Origin: Aquimarina spinulae
GTDB taxonomy: Bacteria; Bacteroidota; Bacteroidia; Flavobacteriales; Flavobacteriaceae
Direction of reading: 5' to 3'
Assembly: GCF_943373825.1 (NCBI RefSeq)
Contig: NZ_CALSBP010000001.1
Location: 806,001 to 870,000 of the forward strand
Length of the DNA: 64,000 bases
Shown: positions 25,042 through 33,313 of the stretch, piece after piece
How the letters are laid out: each line of letters begins with the position of its first letter
Position numbering within the stretch: the first letter of the stretch is position 1
Notes under the pieces: generated by a model
Database searches by the model: none
Told to the model about the DNA's origin: nothing
The model's input: the letters and a program-made list of their open reading frames with translations, nothing else
Made by a program: the position numbers and the translations under genes

Positions 25042-25984
25042 TATAAGTATAGTTTTTAGCAGTTTGTTTCTGTTGATAGCGTGCGATGATGTCCTCGAAG
25101 AAGATATTACAGATGATTTGGTAACAACAGTAGCACCAAAAGATAAAAGTAATCTCGATGGTAATTCGGTTCAGTTTAGATGGGATGAATTAGGAGATGC
25201 AGATGATTATAGAATACAGGTAGTAGAAGAGGCTACGCAAAGAAGTGTATTAGATTCATTAGTTAAAGGGAATAACTTTACATATGGACTTAATCCTGGT
25301 GAATATAGCTGGAGGATACGAGGCGAAAATTTTGCATATACAACTGCTTATAGTTTTCCTATTTCTTTTACACTTTCTGTATCAGACGATTTAACAAACC
25401 AAACTGTGTTTCTAACATCACCATCAGAGAATTTTTATACGAATAAAGATGCTTTAATATTAACCTGGGATAGAATTCAGGCAGCAACTTCATATACTGT
25501 AGTGGTTGATAAGACCATTCAGGGAAATACAGCTACCGAAATCCAGACTCCTGATTTAACTAATAATAACTTTACACTTAGTTCTACCGTCTTGAGTGAA
25601 GATGCAATATATACCTGGAAAGTAAAAGGTGTAAATGATAATAGTGAAACCAAATTCTCAACGAGAAAGATTTTTCTAGATACCCAGGCACCTAATCAAC
25701 CCACCTTAGCATCTCCTAATAACGATGCAAAAGGATCATCTCCTATTACTTTTACTTGGAATATACCTAGTGATACCGGAGAAATACAATCTACATTATC
25801 TAGTGTTATAGAAGTAGCAACAGATAGTGGTTTTGCCACCATAATTGAAACTGTTCCGACTAATTCGAACTCTCAGGAAATAACATTTTCTAATTTGGGA
25901 GATTACTATTGGAGAGTGAGAATCTTAGATCAAGCGGGTAATAAGAGTATTTATAGTGAAGTTAGAAAAATAACGGTTGAGTAA
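25025..25984 (+). CDS. Lipoprotein with three Ig/FN3-like domains
   Basis: 319 residues. The signal peptide ends with lipobox LIAC (Cys about 20), followed by DDVLEEDITDD. Three domains of about 90-100 residues share the pattern of W-D/W-R strands and Y-x-W-(R/K)-V: GEYSWRIRG, IYTWKVKG and DYYWRVRI. It overlaps the GspM-like gene, so it belongs to the operon. Anchored in the outer membrane or on the surface, it could be an accessory or the substrate of the system; neither can be decided here. Confidence 0.7.
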   Translation: MKRIVNISIVFSSLFLLIACDDVLEEDITDDLVTTVAPKDKSNLDGNSVQFRWDELGDADDYRIQVVEEATQRSVLDSLVKGNNFTYGLNPGEYSWRIRGENFAYTTAYSFPISFTLSVSDDLTNQTVFLTSPSENFYTNKDALILTWDRIQAATSYTVVVDKTIQGNTATEIQTPDLTNNNFTLSSTVLSEDAIYTWKVKGVNDNSETKFSTRKIFLDTQAPNQPTLASPNNDAKGSSPITFTWNIPSDTGEIQSTLSSVIEVATDSGFATIIETVPTNSNSQEITFSNLGDYYWRVRILDQAGNKSIYSEVRKITVE

Positions 25985-26016
25985 ATAGAATCTAACGAAT
26001 TGTAATTTTTAGGCTA

Positions 26017-26526
26017 GTGAATAAAAAGATTTTAAATAGCGTTCTGATTTTTTTTATGCTTGTCATCTGGGCAATTGTTTTTAGTAAAATTTTTAATTTT
26101 TTTGGAAACAATGTAGAAGAGAACAACATATCGATTAATCCAATTACTATTGTGGATCCCAGAATGAATTTTTCAAAAGATACTTTTGATCTTAGAAAAG
26201 TTGAAAGAGACCCATTCTTAGGAAAATATGCTGTTTTTAGAGCTAAAAAGCGTAAAAAAAATACGAAACTAGTATCGAATAACAGATCTAAGAAAACAAA
26301 TGTTACTCCTAATAGCGTTAAGAAACCATGGCCTAAATTAAGTTATCATGGTTATGTAAAAGGGTCTAAAAGTACTTCGGAACTAATCTTAATTAGAATG
26401 AATAATAAATTTTATAAGATTAGAGAAGGGGATATGCTAGAAGATATTTCGGTAAAAAAAATATTTAGAGATTCTATAATTATAAAAAGAAGCAGAGAAA
26501 GTAAAACCGTATTAAAAAGTAAATAA
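26017..26526 (+). CDS. GspC/PilP-like protein
   Basis: It starts at GTG 26017. 169 residues: one N-terminal transmembrane helix (about 8-28), a basic linker (KKRKKNTKLVSNN), and a small beta domain (about 105-165; LSYHGYVKGSKSTSELILIR, FYKIREGDMLEDISVKKI). That domain is the homology region of GspC/PilP, which contacts the secretin N0 domain. It closes the operon. Confidence 0.75.
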   Translation: MNKKILNSVLIFFMLVIWAIVFSKIFNFFGNNVEENNISINPITIVDPRMNFSKDTFDLRKVERDPFLGKYAVFRAKKRKKNTKLVSNNRSKKTNVTPNSVKKPWPKLSYHGYVKGSKSTSELILIRMNNKFYKIREGDMLEDISVKKIFRDSIIIKRSRESKTVLKSK

Positions 26527-26529
26527 CAA

Positions 26530-26556
26530 CTGGGTATAATTTACTATTATACCCAG
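26530..26556 (+). terminator. Hairpin at the end of the secretion operon
   Basis: CTGGGTATAAT and ATTATACCCAG form a perfect 11-bp stem with loop TTACT, three bases after the GspC/PilP-like stop. There is no strong T-tract, so it may act as an mRNA end or a weak terminator. Confidence 0.6.
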
Positions 26557-26628
26557 AATACGTTCTGCAATTAAGAAAATATTCATACCATTCTTTACTC
26601 TATATATTCTAAAAAGTATATTATTAAC

Positions 26629-26814
26629 CCTGAGTTCGGTGCAAGAAAACTGCGTCAGGTCGAGTGTTTTCTTGGCTTGCAAAGACAAGAAAATGTATCG
26701 AGAATAAGCTGTTTTCCAACAAAAACCTAATCTCGATATAATTTTTCTTCATTACATTTCTAAAAATCACTCGATTTGACGATTTTTATTACCCTCTAAA
26801 TTTAGATCGAACTT
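26629..26814. repeat. Dispersed palindromic intergenic repeat, copy 1
   Basis: It is bounded by CCTGAGTTCG on the left and a degenerate CGAACTT on the right. It shares internal blocks (TCGAGTG-type, TGTATCGAGAATA, CACTCGA..TGACG) with 48858-49037. It fills most of the 331-bp gap between the secretion operon and the AraC gene. It is probably a non-autonomous mobile repeat of this genome. Confidence 0.7.
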
Positions 26815-26857
26815 ACGCTCTTTAAGAAAAGGTTTTATTGATTAATAAACTGTTGAG

Positions 26858-27961
26858 GTGTTATCTTTTGATAAAAATTTCGACATACTATACACTAATC
26901 AAGCGATTATTGTGTTTATAGAATTTACACCAGAAATAAATAAAGTATACTTTATAGATCAATATACTTTTTTCCAGGTTTTATCTGGTAGTGGTAGTAT
27001 TCAGGTTGATTTTAAGAATTACTTCGATTGGCAAAACAAAGCCATTTATCTCGAAAAAGGACAGTATGTAAAATTTCTTTCAGATAACTTCCTGATCCGA
27101 AAAATAGAATTTCCTGATGAAACGGTGATTAGAAATAAAGAGTTTAGAGTGTTATTTAAGCATCTTATCTCTCTTGGGTATATTAATTTTGATCAATCCG
27201 GTGATTTTCAAAAAATAACGGATCAAATAGCACATGATATAGAAGTAGATCGTATCATAGATGCTTCTGTAGAACAGTGGTATTATCAAAACCCGTTTAA
27301 GGCAAATAAGGAAGAGTACCGTGTTATTTTTGATACAAAGGATATTATTGATATGCAATATTCTAGTAATATTAACAATAGAGAACTCACCGCTTTGATT
27401 GATAAAAATGGATATAATATTCAGTCTTTGATTAAAAATAAAATAGGAATTTCTCTAAAATCTCTGTTATCTGGTAAAAAACTACTGGAAAGTAAAAAGG
27501 AGATTGCCTTTACCGATAAAAGTATTAAGGAAATATCTTATGATTTGGGATATAATGACCCGGCATATTTTACCAGAGTTTTTAAAAATAATGTTGGTAG
27601 AAACCCGCTAGAATTTAGAGAGGATTTTGACTATAAAAGAAGAGATCTTTTCTCTCAGAATATCCTCGAACTTCTTCAGCAATATCATACCAAAGAAAGA
27701 ACACTTGACTTTTATGCTTCAAAAATGAACCTTTCTCCAAAAGTATTATCCAGAAAAGTGAAAGATAAAATGCAAACTTCTCTAGGGAAACTTATTAGAT
27801 CTGAGATGATTACTACATCAAAGTCTCTTTTATCCAAAAACTTTACGATTAAAGAGATTTCAATAGAATTAGGTTTTGAAGAACCTAACCATTTTTCTAA
27901 CTTTTTTAAGCATTATACAGGAGAATCTCCATCACATTTCAAAAGCACATTTCAAGAATAA
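26858..27961 (+). CDS. AraC-family regulator with two tandem AraC HTH domains
   Basis: It starts at GTG 26858. The N-terminal 150 residues look like a cupin-type sensor. Two AraC DNA-binding regions follow: about 185-255 (SIKEISYDLGYNDPAYFTRVF then GRNPLEFRE) and about 285-365 (TIKEISIELGFEEPNHFSNFF then GESPSHFK). Each has the second-helix signature A/N-x-F-(T/S)-x-x-F-K and a P-x-x-(Y/F)R-like end. Most family members have one such region. Downstream are small SnoaL-like and YHS genes in the same direction, which it may control. Confidence 0.85.
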   Translation: MLSFDKNFDILYTNQAIIVFIEFTPEINKVYFIDQYTFFQVLSGSGSIQVDFKNYFDWQNKAIYLEKGQYVKFLSDNFLIRKIEFPDETVIRNKEFRVLFKHLISLGYINFDQSGDFQKITDQIAHDIEVDRIIDASVEQWYYQNPFKANKEEYRVIFDTKDIIDMQYSSNINNRELTALIDKNGYNIQSLIKNKIGISLKSLLSGKKLLESKKEIAFTDKSIKEISYDLGYNDPAYFTRVFKNNVGRNPLEFREDFDYKRRDLFSQNILELLQQYHTKERTLDFYASKMNLSPKVLSRKVKDKMQTSLGKLIRSEMITTSKSLLSKNFTIKEISIELGFEEPNHFSNFFKHYTGESPSHFKSTFQE

Positions 27962-27987
27962 AAAGTACAAGAACTAGTACTTTTTTT
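27961..27987 (+). terminator. Terminator after the double-AraC gene
   Basis: AAAAGTAC and GTACTTTTTTT pair around AAGAACTA, directly at the stop codon, with a T-tract. Confidence 0.75.
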
Positions 27988-28070
27988 GTAGCTCTCTTTC
28001 CTCGACATATCCAGAAATTTGTAGTGTAATTACAAAACAATATTTGTTTAATCATTTAAAAATAAAAACA

Positions 28071-28421
28071 ATGGATATTAAAGCATTAGCTACAGAAATG
28101 GATAGTGTTGTTACACAAGGAGCAATAGTAGATGCGGTAAAACAATTTTTTGCCGAGGATGCTACAACCTCTGATTATAATAACCTTACTACCAAAAATA
28201 AAGCACAAATGGTAGAAAAGATGGAAGGTTTTGCCAATTCTATTAAAAAAGTAAATGGTATTACTAATCACCATACGATAGTAGATGGTAATGTTTCAGC
28301 TTCAGAATTTACATTTGATTTCGAGATGACTGATAATAGTACAATTTATTGGCATGAAATCATTAGACGAATATGGAACAATGACGGACTAGTTATACAA
28401 GAAGAATATTTTAACGCTTAA
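28071..28421 (+). CDS. SnoaL/NTF2-like domain protein
   Basis: 116 residues from ATG 28071; nine further codons upstream are open but have poorer context. The pattern VVTQGAIVDAVKQFFAEDAT, then VDGNVSASEFTFDFEMTDN and a final WNNDGLVIQEEYFNA, matches SnoaL-like/NTF2-fold small proteins. Such proteins may be enzymes or ligand binders, and no specific reaction can be named. It is 10 bp upstream of the YHS gene, so the two are likely co-transcribed. Confidence 0.75.
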   Translation: MDIKALATEMDSVVTQGAIVDAVKQFFAEDATTSDYNNLTTKNKAQMVEKMEGFANSIKKVNGITNHHTIVDGNVSASEFTFDFEMTDNSTIYWHEIIRRIWNNDGLVIQEEYFNA

Positions 28422-28431
28422 AACAAAGAAA

Positions 28432-28908
28432 ATGAAAACTTTAAAAAATATAAAAATAGTACTAGTAGTAATGATAATGACAACCATGACTACTATTGCG
28501 CAGGATAAGAAAAGAAATAATATTGATAATAGCAATATAGCGCTACAAGGATATAGTCCTGTATCTTATCTGGATCTCGGTATTGCACAACGAGGAAACA
28601 AAGAATATAAATCTGAACATGAGAAGGTTGTGTATTATTTTACCTCTAAAGAGCAGAAATCTAAGTTTGATAAGAACCCTAAACATTACTTACCACAATA
28701 TGGGGGATTCTGTGCATTTGGGGTATATGCTGGTGCTAAATTTAGACCCGACCCTAATAAGTTTGTAGTAAAAGATGGAAAATACTTTTTGTTTTTATAC
28801 AACATAGAGTTAGATGCACAGCAATTATGGCTAGCAGAAAACAATCACAAAAAATTAGTTGCAAAAGCTAATAGTAATTGGGAGAAACTTCGTAATACAT
28901 ATAATTAG
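28432..28908 (+). CDS. Exported YHS-domain protein
   Basis: 158 residues with a Sec signal (about 1-24, ending TIAQ). The YHS domain has ALQGYSPVSYLD at its front, VVYYFTSKEQKSKFDKNPKHY in the middle and YGGFCAFGVYAG, then PNKFVVKDGKYFLFLYN. Proteins of this layout are common in Bacteroidota and may bind metal or assist redox enzymes, but their role is not established. It follows the SnoaL-like gene closely. Confidence 0.85.
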   Translation: MKTLKNIKIVLVVMIMTTMTTIAQDKKRNNIDNSNIALQGYSPVSYLDLGIAQRGNKEYKSEHEKVVYYFTSKEQKSKFDKNPKHYLPQYGGFCAFGVYAGAKFRPDPNKFVVKDGKYFLFLYNIELDAQQLWLAENNHKKLVAKANSNWEKLRNTYN

Positions 28909-29105
28909 AGGTTTTGATACTTTTCTTTAGTCTAGTAGAAAAGTTCTAACCGGTGTTTAGTTTTTCTTTTGTAGAGCACCTTAGCGAATTGGCTGGGGTG
29001 TTCTTTGAAGAATAAGGTTATAAGATCAAACAAATCTTAAATAAGTTAAGTAAAACCATATTATTTTATAATTTACTAATCAATTTATAAAACGTAATAT
29101 CAATT

Positions 29106-29678
29106 ATGCAAAAATTATTGTCTTTGATTTCCAAATGTAGTGAATGTGCAGCGCAATTAGAATTAGGGCCAAGACCAATAGTTTCAGCACATACTCATAG
29201 TAAAATAGTAATCATAGGGCAAGCTCCCGGGAGTATTGTTCATAAATCGGGAATCCCATGGGATGATAAAAGCGGGCAAAATTTAAGAGCCTGGATGGGA
29301 ATTGATGATGAGACGTTCTATAATCCACAAAAAATTGCACTTGTACCTATGGGGTTTTGTTACCCGGGAAAAGGGAAATCCGGAGATCTCCCCCCTACAA
29401 AAAAATGTGCTCCTTTGTGGCATCAACAACTCTTGACCAAAATAGAAAACGTAGAGCTTGTACTACTCATTGGCAAATATGCTCAAGAGTATTATTTGGG
29501 TGATCGATTAAAAAGAACACTAACAGATACAGTAAAGAATTACAAAGAATATTTGCCAGATTATTTTGTATTACCACACCCTTCACCAAGAAATAATATT
29601 TGGCAAGCAAAAAATGAATGGTATAAAAAAGAGGTTATACCCCGGTTACAACTACAAGTTCAATCAATCCTTAAGTAA
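29106..29678 (+). CDS. Uracil-DNA glycosylase family protein, probably with a 4Fe-4S cluster
   Basis: 190 residues. Motif 1 is IIGQAPGSIVHKSGIPWDD, the second motif HPSPRNN (about 159-165). Cysteines C11, C14, C85 and C101 show the spacing of Fe-S family 4-type uracil-DNA glycosylases. It would remove uracil from DNA as base-excision repair. Motif 1 lacks the usual Glu-Asp after GEAPG (here GQAPGS), so the substrate or activity may differ. It is single, with its own spacing on both sides. Confidence 0.88.
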   Translation: MQKLLSLISKCSECAAQLELGPRPIVSAHTHSKIVIIGQAPGSIVHKSGIPWDDKSGQNLRAWMGIDDETFYNPQKIALVPMGFCYPGKGKSGDLPPTKKCAPLWHQQLLTKIENVELVLLIGKYAQEYYLGDRLKRTLTDTVKNYKEYLPDYFVLPHPSPRNNIWQAKNEWYKKEVIPRLQLQVQSILK

Positions 29679-29738
29679 TTAAGAGTTCTGATGTATTTAG
29701 TGATTATTAACACATTTCATTAAGATTAAATAGTGGTG

Positions 29739-30761
29739 TTAAAATGTAATTGCAATTTTCCCAATGGTTTTTCCTGATTCTAATTTTTGATGAGCTTCTT
29801 TAAAGTTCTCAGTAGTAAAACCATCAAGGGTGCTATTGAGTGTTGATTTAATTTTATTGTTGTCGAGCAATGCAGCTATTTTGTTTAAGATATGATGTTG
29901 TTCAATCATATCTTCTGTCTGGTACATAGATCGTGTATACATTAGCTCATAGGATAAGGTTATACTCTTAGATTTAAAAGACCCTATGTTGATATGGTTA
30001 TCAAGAGATTCTGCAATAGTACATATATGTCCCTGTGGGTCAATTAACTCGATTATGTTTTCCCAATGATCAGAAGTTCCCGAAAAATTGAGAATGTAAT
30101 TTATGGTATTGATCCCTAAAGCATGTACTTCTTCTATGAGGTTATGATGATTTACAACATGATGGGCTCCCATGTTTTGGCACCATAATTGACTTTCGGG
30201 GCGAGAGGCGGTAGCTATAACGGTTAAATTGGTTAATTTTTTGGCTAATTGAGTTGCAATAGAGCCAACACCACCTGCACCACTAATGATTAGTATTGTT
30301 TTTCCTTCTCCCTCTCCCTCTCCTGGAGTTAGCTTGAGTCTGTCGAACAATACCTCCCAGGCAGTTAATGAAGTTAAAGGCATGACTGCGGCTTCAGCAT
30401 CAGAAATAGTATTCGGTTTTTTGCCTACTATACGCTCATCCACTAATTGATATTCGGCATTAGATCCGGGACGTGTAATGTCTCCTGCATAAAACACTTC
30501 GTCTCCCGTTTTAAATAAGGTTACTTTGTCACCCACCGCTTCAACAATACCTACAGCATCCCAGCCTAATATTTTTGGAGAATCTAATTCTTGATTTTGC
30601 ACGCTGTTTTGGCGAACTTTATAATCCACAGGATTGATACCCACTACCTTGATTTTTATTAATAAATCATGTCCTTTCGGTACAGGCTGCTCTGTTTCGA
30701 ACTGAATTAGACTATTTTCTTCACTTATGGGTAATGATGTTTTGATTCCTATTGCTTTCAT
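29739..30761 (-). CDS. Zinc-type alcohol dehydrogenase-like (MDR) quinone oxidoreductase
   Basis: 340 residues. GroES-like N-terminal domain (VVGINPVDYKVRQ, LGWDAVGIVEAVGDKV) and a Rossmann domain with ISGAGGVGSIATQLAKKL (about 155-175). No structural or catalytic zinc cysteines are apparent, as in NADPH:quinone oxidoreductases of the ZADH subfamily. A short Gly-Glu run (GEGEGEG) sits before the Rossmann domain. It is divergent from an AraC-type gene that probably regulates it. Confidence 0.9.
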   Translation of the reverse strand: MKAIGIKTSLPISEENSLIQFETEQPVPKGHDLLIKIKVVGINPVDYKVRQNSVQNQELDSPKILGWDAVGIVEAVGDKVTLFKTGDEVFYAGDITRPGSNAEYQLVDERIVGKKPNTISDAEAAVMPLTSLTAWEVLFDRLKLTPGEGEGEGKTILIISGAGGVGSIATQLAKKLTNLTVIATASRPESQLWCQNMGAHHVVNHHNLIEEVHALGINTINYILNFSGTSDHWENIIELIDPQGHICTIAESLDNHINIGSFKSKSITLSYELMYTRSMYQTEDMIEQHHILNKIAALLDNNKIKSTLNSTLDGFTTENFKEAHQKLESGKTIGKIAITF

Positions 30762-30786
30762 AAAAATATGTTTTAATAATTTAGAG

Positions 30787-30802
30787 CAAATTTATACCTT
30801 TG
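30787..30802. promoter_or_regulatory. Back-to-back promoter boxes between the oxidoreductase and AraC genes
   Basis: On the minus strand TAAATTTG (30794-30787) matches TAnnTTTG for the oxidoreductase. On the plus strand TACCTTTG (30795-30802) matches for the AraC gene. The boxes abut, so transcription of the two genes should interfere. Confidence 0.5.
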
Positions 30803-30855
30803 CTTATGTTTTTTGATAGTATATATTTTCCTTTTAAATGTAAAAATGTGTAATC

Positions 30856-31692
30856 ATGAATAAAAAGAATTTATATGAACCTTTTTCGATTGCTTTTGAA
30901 ACATTAGATCAATCTCCTGTGCATGAGCACAAAAACAGTTTTTTTGAATTGGTTTATATTTTATCGGGTACAGGAATTCAACGCGTAAATAAGAACGAAT
31001 TTCTATATCATCCGGGGCACATGCTTTTATTAACTCCAACGGATATATCTTCTATAGAAATCAATACAACTACACAATTTTTCTTTTTGAGATTTAATGA
31101 TATTTATATTAAATCAGGAAAGATAAGTGCTGATAATATTCAACGATTAGAATTTATTCTAAAAAATGCAAATCATCAACCAGGCTGTATTTTAAGAAAC
31201 CTCACCGATAAAACATTGGTTAAACCTATGGTAGAAGCTATGATTCGGGAATATGTTAACAGGGATTTATACAACAAAGAAATCATACAGCAGTTAGTGA
31301 ATACATTAATCGTTATTGTTGCGAGAAATATTGCAAAATATCTTCCTGATGTGATAGATTCAGGAACAGAAGAAAAAGCGATGAATATATTACAATATAT
31401 ACAAGAGAATATATATGATCCTGCCAAATTGAGAACAGAGGAAATTTGTCATCAGTTTGGTATTTCTAAAACATATCTTGGCCGTTATTTTAAAAAACAT
31501 ACTAAGGAAACGCTACAGCAATATATTACTAATTATCGGGTTCGATTAATAGAAAACAGACTTCAATATAGTGATATGCGTATAACCGAAATTACTGATG
31601 AATTAGGGTTCACAGATGTTAGTCACCTTAATAAATTCTTTAAAAAGAATAAAGGAATTAGTCCAACAAAGTATAGAAAAGAATTTATATAG
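30856..31692 (+). CDS. AraC-family transcriptional regulator
   Basis: 278 residues. N-terminal cupin sensor (HEHKNSFFELVYILSGTG, YHPGHMLLLTPTD) and C-terminal AraC domain (about 175-275; RTEEICHQFGISKTYLGRYF and RITEITDELGFTDVSHLNKFF, then GISPTKYRKEF). It is divergent from the MDR oxidoreductase, which suggests that gene as its target. Confidence 0.9.
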   Translation: MNKKNLYEPFSIAFETLDQSPVHEHKNSFFELVYILSGTGIQRVNKNEFLYHPGHMLLLTPTDISSIEINTTTQFFFLRFNDIYIKSGKISADNIQRLEFILKNANHQPGCILRNLTDKTLVKPMVEAMIREYVNRDLYNKEIIQQLVNTLIVIVARNIAKYLPDVIDSGTEEKAMNILQYIQENIYDPAKLRTEEICHQFGISKTYLGRYFKKHTKETLQQYITNYRVRLIENRLQYSDMRITEITDELGFTDVSHLNKFFKKNKGISPTKYRKEFI

Positions 31693-31749
31693 GTTTGCAA
31701 TTATTTTACCACATAAAGCCTATATCATTTTTTCTGAAATGTATACAAA

Positions 31750-32247
31750 TTATAATTTCCGATAAAAAATATGAGCATCTACATATCCTTTTTCAAAATG
31801 CCTAAACCCATCAGGGATTGTTCCTATAATCTCAAACCCATTGGCTAACCATACTTTTATTGCAGGTTTATTGGTGCTAACTACCAGATTAAACTGCATC
31901 GCATAATACCCTAGTTCCTTTGCAGCATCAATAGAATGAGCACAAAGTTTATGACCAAGACCCATTCCTCGTTTTTGACTGTTAACCATATATGAAGCAT
32001 TAGCAATATGATTTCCGTAACCCGGTTGATTAGGCTTTAAAATGTAAGCTCCTATAATTTCTTTTTCTGATTCTGCCACAAAACAATTATTTTTAAGATT
32101 GATCCAACTGTTTTCGATGTGTTCTCGGGAAAAACTATCATCATATGGAAAATAGATTTTTTGATCTACAACTACTTTCCACAGATTCCAAATTCTTTCG
32201 AGATCTTCTTTATTTGCAGGTCGAATATGTATTTCAGGTTTTTTCAT
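31750..32247 (-). CDS. GNAT-family N-acetyltransferase
   Basis: 165 residues. The acetyl-CoA-binding stretch NSQKRGMGLGHKLCAHSI (Q/R-x-x-G-x-G/A type) lies at about 90-107, and LVVSTNKPAIKVWLANGFEIIGTIP is the typical end motif B. The substrate is unknown. It lies between the AraC and LysR genes, possibly co-transcribed after LysR. Confidence 0.88.
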   Translation of the reverse strand: MKKPEIHIRPANKEDLERIWNLWKVVVDQKIYFPYDDSFSREHIENSWINLKNNCFVAESEKEIIGAYILKPNQPGYGNHIANASYMVNSQKRGMGLGHKLCAHSIDAAKELGYYAMQFNLVVSTNKPAIKVWLANGFEIIGTIPDGFRHFEKGYVDAHIFYRKL

Positions 32248-32298
32248 TATAATTTTGGTTATAATTTATTTTTTTAGGTCTGTTATTTTCACAATGTG

Positions 32299-33192
32299 CT
32301 AATTTAAATCTGTATTCTGCTCATAATGTTCTAAAATCATTTGAAAGAAAATTTTAGAAGCTTTTTTTTGATAATTACCCTTAAGGTATCGTATGGCCGA
32401 TCGTAATTTGAGCTTCTTTTTGTTTATAGGAATACTTTTGAGGGTAGGTAAATACTGTGTGGTTGATTTTGTAAGAACGGTTGCCCATTTTCCGGTTTCA
32501 ATGAGTCGAATTAATGTAGGGATATGATTTAATTCTATTTGATATTGATATGAAAGTTCATGTGTTCTAAATGCCTTATCCAGGACTTTTCTGGTCGTAA
32601 ACCCTTCTGCAGGTACAGCTAAATCTATTGTATTAAGCTCTTCGATACTGATTTGTTTTTTGCTGGCAAATGGATGGGATTCATGTATTACCAGTGTTAA
32701 ATAAGATTGAAATAAAGGAATAGTAGTAATCATTTGATCATCTGTTGCTTTATTAAAAGATAAAATAAAATCCAACATACCCGATTTGAGTTTTTCCATT
32801 AATTCATCAGATGTGCCAAAGAAAGCCTTAACCTGTATTAAAGGAAATTTTGTAGAAAAGGATATCAGTGTTTCTGTAAACAGATTGGTTAAACCATAGG
32901 TTACTCCAATATGTAAAGTCCCGGATTGTAGATTTTGTAAATCCTCTATCAATTGTTTGGCGTTTTCGGCATTTTTAAGCGTATGCCTCGCACGGGTCAA
33001 AAATAATGAACCAGCTTCTGTAAGTTGTATCCTCTTTCCGATTCTATCAAAAAGAGGAACTCCTAATTCCTGCTCTAAAAGCTTTATTTGCTGCGAAAGT
33101 GCACTTTGTGTTATGAATACTTTATGAGAGGCTTCTGTAAAATTTAAACACTCTGCCGCCTTAACAAAATAGTTTAATTGGCGTAATTCCAT
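32299..33192 (-). CDS. LysR-family transcriptional regulator
   Basis: 297 residues. Winged HTH at the N-terminus (MELRQLNYFVKAAECLNFTE, then ITQSALSQQIKLLEQELGVPLF) and a periplasmic-binding-protein-like effector domain (about 90-290). It is divergent from an MFS transporter, and the intergenic space carries a twin repeat that looks like its operator, so it probably controls the exporter. Confidence 0.93.
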   Translation of the reverse strand: MELRQLNYFVKAAECLNFTEASHKVFITQSALSQQIKLLEQELGVPLFDRIGKRIQLTEAGSLFLTRARHTLKNAENAKQLIEDLQNLQSGTLHIGVTYGLTNLFTETLISFSTKFPLIQVKAFFGTSDELMEKLKSGMLDFILSFNKATDDQMITTIPLFQSYLTLVIHESHPFASKKQISIEELNTIDLAVPAEGFTTRKVLDKAFRTHELSYQYQIELNHIPTLIRLIETGKWATVLTKSTTQYLPTLKSIPINKKKLKLRSAIRYLKGNYQKKASKIFFQMILEHYEQNTDLN

Positions 33193-33201
33193 TATTAATA
33201 A

Positions 33202-33246
33202 GTTTTACTAATGTATATGATAAGAAAATAACGTTTTACTAATGTA
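33202..33246. promoter_or_regulatory. Twin 14-bp direct repeat, likely LysR operator
   Basis: GTTTTACTAATGTA occurs at 33202-33215 and exactly again at 33233-33246. The 31-bp period is about three helical turns, which would put two bound regulators on the same DNA face. The repeat lies between the divergent LysR and MFS genes, just upstream of the MFS promoter box. Confidence 0.7.
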
Positions 33247-33250
33247 AAAA

Positions 33251-33258
33251 TAATTTTG
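33251..33258 (+). promoter_or_regulatory. Candidate -7 box (TAATTTTG) for the MFS gene
   Basis: TAnnTTTG match 56 bp before the MFS start and five bases after the twin repeat, so binding at the second repeat would affect polymerase. Confidence 0.5.
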
Positions 33259-33313
33259 AACTTTGTACTTCAAATCTTTTATAACTTATAAGAAAGAGGA
33301 GATAAATAAAGAA

